NCBI GenBank assembly: GCA_033239005.1
Contig: BSQZ01000107.1
Location: forward strand, 1,014,501-1,078,500
Reading direction: 5' to 3'
Length of the DNA: 64,000 nt
DNA from: Lamellibrachia satsuma
Lineage: Eukaryota; Annelida; Polychaeta; Sabellida; Siboglinidae
The notes under the pieces were generated by a model. The model was given only the letters and a program-made list of their open reading frames with translations, was not told the origin of the DNA and did no database searches. The position numbers and the translations under genes are program-made. Of the stretch, positions 55,757 to 64,000 are shown in pieces; within the stretch, counting starts at the first letter, position 1; each line of letters starts with the position of its first letter.

Positions 55757-56601
55757 GTAAGTACCAATTTTTATTTGTAGTTTCTTATGCTGAACATTGT
55801 TTCTTGATTTTAAGTGTGAGAAATTTACCAGACATTTCACAATTTGATGGGTAGATAATAGTCAATTTAATCAATGCAAATATTCCAACCTATAATAAAT
55901 GAGGTATGGGTTGAAATATAGTTGAATACTCTTCCAAATGCACCATAGCTAACATGAAATTATACAGTAATAACATCATACCAGAAGTATGTCATAGAAA
56001 TTACTCTAGCCCCGGCCAGACAGGTGAAAACCCCCACCTATGGAATTTATGCCACAAAATTTTTTAAGAAGCTTAATATCAAACACGTCTCATTTTGGTG
56101 GCTTGCATAACATGATGTGCTTTCATTTTGATTTGGTAATGGTGATATTTCACACCTTCATTCAGTGATCTGCACATTGAAGATACAGAGGTAATTCCCT
56201 TCAAAGATTTTCTCAGTCTGAAGCCCCGAGTTAATATCCACCACAGTTGTATTGGATACCAATTCAAGCCTTAATCCTTTCTCTGTTAAATTCTTCCTTT
56301 CTTTATGAAGGGTCTTTCCTCAGTTAGCCAAGAATTGCACAAGTGAACACAAATGAAAGCCGTCAATACTGTCTCACAAAAGTTAAAGTCCTTTCATGAT
56401 TTGTCACATTAACCCGCACAAACAAATTAATTTAAAAGGGAAGTTAAACCAATTGCTAAGTTTACTATAAAAGACACATTGACAAACATTATGATTATGA
56501 GTAAATTACAATTACAATATATATTTTCTTCTCACCATTTTGGGTTAGGTAGTTTATAATTAAAATTGGATAATAATAAAAAATTTGATTATGTTTCGCA
56601 G

Positions 56602-57240
56602 GTATTAAATTCTTCAATGCGGCGACATCGAGAAGCTGATAAAGAAATGAAAAACGGAACAAGAAGAGCCAATATATTATGTGCGCATTGAGGACACCTA
56701 TGACGTCATCCTATGACGTCATCCTTCTTGATATGCAATCATCCCCCAGTAACATTTCAAGTGGATCATTGTTTATCAGTGCCATCTCACAAAGTTATGT
56801 ATCATAGGCCTCTAACCTTGGATATATTTCTCCTGTTTGGAACCCCTGCAATACCCAGTTCCCATCCCAATGGTGGATAGAGGAAGGGGGATCCACGCAA
56901 CATCCTGGTAGTCATCATTGATCATGGCGACAACAACTTATACACCACTGTTGTGAAGACTGGGATCCTGATAAATAAATATTCGTGGCAACCAATTCGA
57001 CTTATGCCCACAACGCCTTCTATCCCAGTCAGACACCAACCAAGACCAACAGATATCTCTCTGCCATGCTTTAAAAACTTCAGCAACTGGTGGACAAGGT
57101 TTTGTCAGGTGTGAGTGTGACTGTTGCAGTCTTCTTTAAAACAGTACTAGCAACAGGTGCAAGTGCTACAAAGCAAAATGAATGTGTAACAGCCAGTGTC
57201 ACAACAATCTGAGCTGCCTGAACAAGTGAGAACGAATCAT
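56602..57240 (+). pseudogene. KRBA2-like integrase, exon 2 and C-terminal relics
   Basis: After the acceptor 'atgtttcgcag' the frame reads 'ILQCGDIEKLIKK', a TGA, then 'KTEQEEPIYYVRIEDTYDVI'. Two in-frame stops lie in this exon (TAA 56606-56608 and the TGA). The catalytic integrase core is then missing. C-terminal parts return: 'NILVVIIDHGDNNLYTTVVK' (56910-56960) and a Cys-rich tail 'GQGFVRCECD' with 'RCKCYKAK' and 'CNSQCHNNLSCLNK' (57090-57225). So about the central 2 kb was deleted and the gene is dead. Confidence 0.75.
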
Positions 57241-57270
57241 ATGACATGCTAATAACTAATAATCAAGTTG

Positions 57271-58980
57271 TTTAACAAGATTTAACAAGATTGCCATCCC
57301 AAACAACAAGTTCCAGATGGCTAGTGGACAAGGAAGCCATTAGCTTATCGAGAGTCCAACAATTTTCTCATCTATGTGTAGCCCGCCCTTATCAAATCTG
57401 TCAATTCTATTTTTAAACATATTCACACTACTAGCATTAACACAAACATTTGGCAGTTTGTTCCATTCATTTATCACCCTCTGTGAGAAAGAGTACTTTC
57501 TCATGTCCAACCTACACTCCTTAACTAATGCTGCTTTGTGTCCTCTGGTTCTACTGCCTTCTTTAAGTTTGAAGAACATATTCCTATCAACATCCTCATA
57601 ACCGTTCACTATTTTAAACACTTCTATTTGGTCTCCTCTTAGTCTCCTGGTCTCTAGTGTTGTCAAACCACATTGTAATAAGACTTTCGTAACTACGGTC
57701 TCTCAATTCTGGAATCATTTTAGTTGCTCTTCGTTGTATTCTTTCTAGCTTCTCTGTCCTTTTACGATACGGCCTCCTTGCTTGAATACAATTTTCCAAA
57801 TTTGGTCTAACTATTGCTTTGTACATGGGTACAATTAGCTGTTTCTCCTTATACATGATAGTTCTCCTGATTAGCCCTAGAATTCAATTTCCTTTCGAAG
57901 CAGCAATCCCACATTGCTCTGAAACTTTCATGTCAGCACTAAATGTTACTCCTAAGTCCTTTTCTTGTGTGGTTCTACCTAGTACAGCATCCCCCATTTT
58001 ATATTTTTCGTCCATGTTTCCATGTCCTATGTGTATACATTTACACTTCCCAAAATTGAATAACATTTGCCATTTTTCTGACCATTTAACTAATTTATCT
58101 AGATCATCCTGTAAACTTTGTTTATCTGTATCATTAGTAACCTTTTTGAATACTTTCGTGTCATCTGCAAATTTGAGTACTTTGCTAGATATGTCATCTT
58201 CCAAATCATTTATATATATTAAAACAGTATAGGGCCTAATACTGATCCCTGTGGTACCCCACTCAGAACAGATTTCCAGTTTGAAATCTCACCATCTACT
58301 ATTACTGCCTGTCTTCTGTGTGTAAGCCACTGTTCTATCCAGTTGATTACATCATTGCCTATACCATGGGCTTTTAGTTTAAGTAACAATCTTTGATGTG
58401 GCACTTTATGGAAAGCTTTCTGAAAATCTAAGTAGACAACATCCACTGGTCACCCGTCATCTACCCACTTTGTAATTTCTTCCAAAAACATAAGAGATTG
58501 GTTAGATATGACCTTGCTTTTAGGAACCCATGTTGAGATGTATTTATTAATTTATGTTTCACAAGGAATTCTACCATGTGGTCTATAATTAACGTTTGAG
58601 TAATTTACATACAACTGATGTTAAACTCACTGTAATTTTCTGACTTGTTCCTCGCTCTCTTCTTAAATAACAGCGTAATGTTTGCTTCTTTCCATTCTGA
58701 AGGAACTATTCCTTCTTCTAGTGACAAGTTAAACAATTTTGCAAGTGGTGTACTAATTTGCTCAACAATTTCCTTAAGCAGTTTTGGTGGTATCCCATCA
58801 ACTCCAGGTGATTTATTATCTTTCATCTTCTTAATTTTCTGTGCTATCAATTCAGGAGTTACAAATAATTGCCCTAAATGTTCTGATTTATTGCCCTCAA
58901 ATTTAGTAAATGGAACTGGAAGTGAGCTGGTATCTTCTGTGGTAAAAACTGAGCTGAAGTTGTTAGTAAAGTACATTCTC
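57271..58980 (-). mobile_element. CR1 family A copy nested in the Ginger element
   Basis: On the minus strand the tail TTTAACAAGATTTAACAAGA is followed by the polymerase in five broken frames: C-terminus (57340-57666, 57614-57856), thumb with 'FADDTKVFKKV' (57884-58204), palm 'VYLDFQKAFHKVPHQRLLL' and 'SGVPQGSVLGPILF' (58219-58446), and fingers 'GVDGIPPKLLKEIVEQIS' (58605-58997). It begins near 58980 with 'NNFSSVFTTEDTSSLPV'. The 5' truncation point differs from the other copies. Confidence 0.85.
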
Positions 58981-59830
58981 CCTTCAAGACCAGACATGAT
59001 TTGATATATCGTCTTTAATAAATATCTTCTGGGTAATGTGTATGATTTCTGTCAGTGGCAGGTATACCTACTAGTATGCTTCACGTGTCTCATGAAAACT
59101 AGTGAGTATAATAATAATTTAGTAATATTTGTTGAATACAGTATTTGCTTTCACCAATATTGTGATGAAATAATATTATGAATTAAACATTCTTGGCTTA
59201 AAAACAACTACCCCGGGGTATACGTTCTCATCCATATCCATAAATATAATTATGAGAATATGGCATATTGCATAATTTGTTTGACATATATTGTGGAAAT
59301 GTAGCACATTGATATAGTTACCAATGATACAGTAGACTATTGCAAGTTGTAGAATCATAATAAAGTTATATGTTGTTCAATAAGACAGTGTTGTTGTGTC
59401 TTAAGTATGTATGTAACATTTCCAACAGTTAATTTAAGAAACACAATAGAAGACAAATTGTAATTGATACTTCAGTGTTTGCTCTGGGTATAATAGCACA
59501 AAGCGCACTTGGGGACTGGGGCACCTCGTAATAAAAACACTAATTTGATGATAAGTGGTTTCGACCATGTGGAGTAACTTCAATTCCTGGTGTTCTACAT
59601 GATCCAAAGTGAACCCGAACAATAATTTTAAATCATACATTTCATCACAATATAAAAATATTTTTGAGTGTGAGAAATAGATATCTGCTAGGTGGCAATT
59701 TCTGAAAATATCTGGCTAGGTTGATGAAAAAAAGTTTGCCCACATCACTTGTAATTAACCAGGGAAACACTTTTTCAGTCATTATATGAAATGACTGCAC
59801 ATCTTTTCCAGTCGCTTTTGCGTAATAACT
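58981..59830. other. Remaining Ginger-element sequence between the CR1 copy and the right inverted repeat
   Basis: No coding signal is recognised. Minus-strand frames here are short. The right inverted repeat begins near 59840. Confidence 0.4.
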
Positions 59831-60104
59831 GACATTTTCATTCATTTCGCGAAATGCCTGAGTGAAACAGTCATTTCACGTAATGCCTAAACATGTCAGT
59901 CATTGCGTGAAATGACTGATTACGCAGATTGACTGTAACATATACAGAAAACACTGGTGATATTAGTATGGGTATGATAACCTTTATTAGAAAATGTAAA
60001 AGTTTGACAAAATAGTGGCTGTGGATCTTGAAATGGAGACTGTCTAGCAATAGATGAGGTTAAACAAACAGGACATGTATATAATCATTTGTTCTGCGTT
60101 TCAG

Positions 60105-60207
60105 CCTGAAAACATATTAGTGAAGGAGGATCAAAAGCTAAAGTTAGGTGATTTTGGACTCAGCCGAAAACTCAAGGTTGGCCATGACAGCAAAGGGGCT
60201 CCAGCAG
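60105..60207 (+). CDS. Kinase exon 3: activation segment
   Basis: A 103-bp exon after 'gttctgcgtttcag', phase 0 in and phase 1 out (GCAG|gtttgt). It encodes 'PENILVKEDQKLKLGDFGLS', then 'RKLKVGHDSKGAPAG'. 'DLS|PENIL' completes the catalytic loop with the metal-binding Asn. 'GDFGLS' is the DFG motif, and the activation loop follows. 'LSRKL...GAPAG' resembles IRE1-like kinases. The C-lobe exons are not found in the rest of the window, so the gene continues beyond it or has a long intron. Confidence 0.85.
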
Positions 60208-60831
60208 GTTTGTTAAACTTTTTGTGTGTTGCCATTTCAACATATTTGAAATTCCCGGGGTCATGTGTTACGACAAAGGAATCAATGTGGGCTTTTGACA
60301 ACGGCAGAAATATGCATAGCGGTGCTGACAATTGTATGTAACTAGTGTTCTGAGTTATGTTATTTATTTATGTCCACATTGGTTCCTTTGACATAATACC
60401 CACCCCGGGAATGCTGAATAATTTTAATGCAAGAACCATCACCGTGGGCCCCGGGCACGCCTACAACAGTTCAGCCCCAAACATGCGATACTGACGGAGA
60501 TATGAGGAAACAAAACAAACAAACAAACCCACTAGTTGCATTAGCGTTATAGCTTAGATGTAATCATGTCTGATAGGTTGCTTTTATGTCAACAGGAGGA
60601 GTGTTTCCTTACTCAAATTGAATTAGTTGATATTGTTGAAATATCAGAAATGCTGGGTTGCAGTGACCGTTTAATCAAATCCATGTTAATATATAGCAAT
60701 CAAATAAGTGCTAAATATAAAAACAATGGTGGTACAACTCTGACAAAGACCGGCAGATGTAAACATTTAACAAATATCAATCAAACATAAATATGTATGA
60801 AAGAACAAGACAACTGAGGTAGGAAGTAGGT
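60208..60831. other. Intron after kinase exon 3
   Basis: A 74-codon + frame at 60566 (MSDRLLLCQQEECFLTQIEL) has no recognisable motif. No further kinase exon is seen. Confidence 0.4.
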
Positions 60832-61134
60832 GTGAAAGAGAGTCTCACGAGGAAGCTGGTGAGGAGATGGCTAAAGTGGGCTGGACACATGGAAAGAATG
60901 GAAGGGGTATGGTTGGCGAAGAGAGCAGATGCGCTTAGAGTCGAGGATAGAAGAGGAAGAAGAAGACCGAGACTGAGATGGGAGGACTGCGTTAAGAGAT
61001 ATTTAGCGGTAGTGGGAGGGGAGTGGAGAATGATGAGAGATGGGGGAATGGAGACGGTTGGTGGGACTTGTACCCTCGGTGGTAAAGCAGTGAACCAAGA
61101 GGCTACTACTAGTCGACCGACTGTCTCTAGATGA
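60832..61134 (+). mobile_element. LINE polymerase C-terminal tail
   Basis: The + frame starts 'MKESLTRKLVRRWLKWAGHM', then 'ERMEGVWLAKRADALRVEDR' and 'RGRRRPRLRWEDCVKRYLAV'. 'WxGHxxRM......KR.........RGRPxxRWxDxV' is the usual C-terminus of RTE- or Jockey-related LINEs. The frame shifts at 'EWRMMRDGGMETV', where 'RDRxEWRxVV' is expected. No RT core is left. Confidence 0.8.
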
Positions 61135-61724
61135 TTATCACTTTGACAGCAAAATTGTTCCATGGGAAGGTATTCAAATTCTACCATTTGTGCTGGGCAA
61201 AAGTCATCCCATAGGATGGGGTGATTTTGGCCCCAATATGTGTGTGTTGAATACACATATGGTGTCTACAGCATATGGACTGCATATTGTAAGTTAGGAC
61301 CCTACATAATGTATAAATCTTTCCTTGTTTAAAATGATAATGTGAAAAAGTATAGAGCCAGTCAAGGAAACTTTAGCCCGCCAGTGTGAATTTGGCCCGC
61401 CATGGTGCCCAGTGCACAAAAAAGAGCTGTCATGACACATTCATTGGCACTTTTGGTGTGGGTTGGGGTAGCAGCTCATTGGGGGACTAAACATTAGCAA
61501 TGCCAGCCCTAAATATTTATAGCCAGAGAGAGTGATTAGTGGTAGCTGTAATTATCCACTAGGTTATCTTCCTAGTGACCCCACCAGTGGACAGTCTATT
61601 GTCTTGGGTTCCCCTTCCATTCTGGCCTACCTGAATGATTAGCCTTTCATTCCCTGCCATGGTTCCTAGTAAACTGTCTATTCCTCCCTCCCATTTCCCA
61701 GATTTGAATCCCCCACCCCCTCTG
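61135..61724. other. Unassigned sequence
   Basis: No gene recognised. Confidence 0.4.
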
Positions 61725-62045
61725 AAAAGTGTGAACCCCCAATAATATGAAGATAATAGTATAATGTTTTAATAAATGTGAAACCCTCTTTTTTTCAAAA
61801 ATGTGGAACCACTTCTCAAAAGCGTGAACTCCCCAATATTATTTAGTATTTTTCATAAATGTGAACCCCACCTTTCCAAAAAAGTGAACCCCCTTCTCAA
61901 AAGTGTGAACCACGCAATAGCATGAAGATAATATTATTTTCATAAAAGTGAACCCCGTTTCCCAAAAATGTGAACCCCTTCTCAAATGCATGAAACCTCC
62001 TCTCCAAAGCATGAACCCACCAATACTATGAAAATAATATCATTA
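61725..62045. repeat. Degenerate tandem repeat with 'GTGAACCCC' units
   Basis: Short units such as AAAAGTGTGAACCCCC recur about every 20-30 bp and are grouped into a longer unit of about 100 bp that also has 'AATA.TATGAAGATAATA'. Copies are diverged, so the array is old. Confidence 0.7.
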
Positions 62046-62689
62046 TGGTTGTTAAATGGCAATGCCCTTTAATGACATATAGTAAAACAGAATAGGCATA
62101 ACAATGGGCATTGCCGACACTTAAACTAGATACCAAAGGCAATTCCCCTTACAATTTAAGGATGATTCATACATAGCAGTCACTGGGGATTGCCCATGAT
62201 TAACTAGCTAAGTGTAATAAATGTGGGGCCCAGAAACCACCCAAACAAACCCCACACAAAGCGTAGCAGACTCCAACAAGAAAGTTGGTTCCTGGGCATG
62301 GCAAAGCAGCTCACTGCCTCCTGTGAGAAGTGTGGGCCAACCTTGCTTTAAAACTTCAAACGTCACCCTTGAAACAAGAGAGGACAAAAGATAAGTAAAT
62401 TGCACGAATTGTGGTGTGAGTGGCTTAGCTTAGATGAATATTGTCTCAAGGCCTAGTAGGGATGAAAATTTTTGTATAACCTATGTCCGTGACAACAGAA
62501 ATACAAACTCGAAAGACATGTCTTTCGGACACCTTCTAGGAGAAGGAAATGGAATAGTAAATCAAACCAAATCAAATAGAGAAAAGAAGCGCAAAGCCAA
62601 ATCCAAAGAAAGACCTTGTAGCCTTTTGGAAGACTCCGCCCACAACATGGCAGGTGCAGGGATAGCCACGTAATGGAATAAACATTGGT

Positions 62690-63895
62690 AAAATTACATT
62701 GTGCATAAATGCATAGAAATGACTGCGAAGTCTGCTCTACAACAGAGCAAAATAATACTGGGTAGGAAAGGAAAGCGGATCACCACACCCCCGCTCCTGG
62801 CCCAAAGCTGAAAAACAGGATACGCAGACAATCTCTGGGGACGGCTGGTTACGTACACAAACTCCTGGCCAAAAGCTGAAGAGCTAGGCATGCCCCAATC
62901 GCTCATCCCCAGTGGCAACCTCGTTGCTAGCATAAACAACAACATAGCATAAACATAAATGCACAAGCCTGTAACCTCTACAATATATCTCTATACATAC
63001 ATACATCCTACAGACATACATACTATACAACTATTGGAGAAGCCCCAAACAAATTGTTCCAACTAAAATAAAAAGAAAGCTGTGTCTCCCCAAATCCAGG
63101 TTTTGTAGCACAACACTGTAAGCTCACAGTGTTTGAAAGATGAAATACGAATATATTTTTTGAATGCCGAGGATTTCCAACGGCCCATCCTTTGGATCTG
63201 GGAGTCAGAATATCCCAGAGTGGAGGCGTTAGCAGTTGCACCGATGCGAAAACTGCGATTTGATATCAAGTGTATGAAGAGATGCCCACGCCAATGAACA
63301 AGACAGCTAGGAATTAAACTGAGAAGGGGTGATTGCATACAGATCAGGCCCACAGAACAACGGGCCTTGCCCCAGGCCCCTCCTGGCATTGTACTCCAGA
63401 GACAGCAGCCACAGGGCAGTAGCTACTATGTGAACTGGGAATGGAGATCAAGATGTGCGAACCAAAGTGATGTTTGGCCTGTTGGAAAACAATGACGAGC
63501 TAGTTCAAAACTACAGAAATTTGTGACATGTTGTTCTGGGACTTAGTGACTTCACCAATGCGCATGAAGACTAGTTCCCTAACCAGATTCATAATAGTAA
63601 TGTCTTTGGACGTATGTGAATTAATCACAGACACGACACTCATATTATCACATATAAGCAGTAAGCGTGAGTTGGCGAGAAGGCTGGCCCATAAGCGGAT
63701 GGCTAAAAATATAGGTAAAAGTTCTTTGATATCAATATTGCTAGCGGACCAAGCCCTGGGAAGGATCCTTGTAACCACTGACTCCCTAAAATAGCAGCAA
63801 ATCCGGATCCACTGGCATCCGAAAACAACCGAACACAATTCGACGATGTCAAAGTATTGGGAGGCAGAGAGACACACCGTTGAAATTGTCAAGAA
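62690..63895 (-). mobile_element. DIRS-type retrotransposon fragment (RNase H and tyrosine recombinase)
   Basis: On the minus strand the RNase H-like part comes first (63500-63892): 'SNIDIKELLPIFLAIRLWAS' and 'LLICDNMSVVSVINSHTSKD'. Just before it a shifted frame reads 'AAWKLFLDNFNGVSL'. Then the tyrosine recombinase end (63063-63389): 'SNRSFRIGATANASTLGYSD' and 'QIQRMGRWKSSAFKKYIR', with the box Arg and the nucleophile Tyr. RT, RNase H and YR in this order is the DIRS layout. Most of the YR N-terminal part is deleted between 63389 and 63500. The trailing 62700-62960 part may be the 3' untranslated region. Confidence 0.75.
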
Positions 63896-64000
63896 ACAGT
63901 TTCCAGGCGGCCATCTGGGTCGAAAATTGTAACTGCCACTTCTCAGCCCAGTCTTGTAATCTGTCTATGTCTTTCTGTAGGTTTATACAATCTTGCCTCG
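63896..64000 (-). mobile_element. CR1-type RT fragment at the window edge
   Basis: The minus strand reads 'INLQKDIDRLQDWAEKWQLQ', the segment after the FADDT box in CR1 polymerases. It abuts the DIRS fragment at about 63905. It continues beyond the window. Confidence 0.7.

Larger units (their letters stand above)
55028..59940 (+). mobile_element. Ginger/KRBA2-like DNA transposon with long inverted repeats
   Basis: The ends are TGTTACAGTCAATCT and, on the other strand, the same 15 bases, followed by about 95 bp of near-identical inverted repeat ('AGTCATTTCAC', 'GCATTTCGCGAAATGAATGA'). TATA flanks both sides (55024-55027 and 59941-59944). The tip TGTNR and a 4-bp target duplication are as described for Ginger transposons. 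A coding region inside shows a KRBA2-like integrase. The element sits in the intron between kinase exons 2 and 3, on the same strand. A CR1 copy (57271-58980) lies inside it. Confidence 0.85.

Overview
The window is eukaryotic, from an intron-rich, AT-rich animal genome. Exons end in GT..AG splice sites, coding exons are short and far apart, and most of the remaining DNA is mobile elements: CR1-type and other LINEs, hAT, Tigger-like and Ginger DNA transposons, a DIRS-type fragment, and many minisatellites. Death and ZU5 domains combined with a kinase suggest a marine invertebrate, perhaps a deuterostome or lophotrochozoan. The species cannot be fixed from the sequence.

The only host gene I can build lies on the + strand and runs from about 6.1 kb to beyond 60.2 kb. 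Fifteen predicted exons join in one consistent phase: five short linker exons (6091-6153, 7310-7369, 14234-14284, 15116-15166, 21498-21548), death domain 1 (28172-28459), a linker (29441-29497), death domain 2 (30193-30492), a linker (32082-32138), a ZU5 domain (34831-35125), a ZU5-trailing segment with a Ser/Thr-rich repeat (50933-51758), a helical linker (52990-53141), and three protein-kinase exons (53829-53997, 54537-54721, 60105-60207). The 5' start and the kinase C-lobe are not visible. Every exon from the linkers to death domain 2 is phase 1 on both sides, so they can be skipped or duplicated without breaking frame, and the linker exons have in fact been tandemly duplicated. Three single-base indels in coding exons suggest either assembly error or a decaying gene. 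The predicted product is a cytoplasmic death-domain/ZU5 adaptor fused to a non-RD kinase; a signalling role is inference.

Layout: 0.8-3.3 kb, a Tigger-like element split by a hAT element. 3.3-13.3 kb, LINE copies around linker exons, including a near full-length CR1 copy with an SGNH-type ORF1 (7.6-11.9 kb). 14.2-24 kb, a segmental duplication carrying a linker exon plus a CR1 copy, separated by a hAT element with transposase remains. 24.3-27.4 kb, a MITE and a 1.3 kb array of a 31-bp repeat. 28-35 kb, the death and ZU5 exons among decayed LINEs. 36-50 kb, a large ZU5 intron filled by three LINE copies and a 47-bp minisatellite. 51-60 kb, the kinase part, whose last intron holds a 4.9 kb Ginger/KRBA2-like transposon with a CR1 copy inside it. 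60.8-64 kb, a LINE tail, a degenerate tandem repeat and a DIRS-type fragment.

No bacterial operons, CRISPR arrays, rRNA or convincing tRNA genes were seen.
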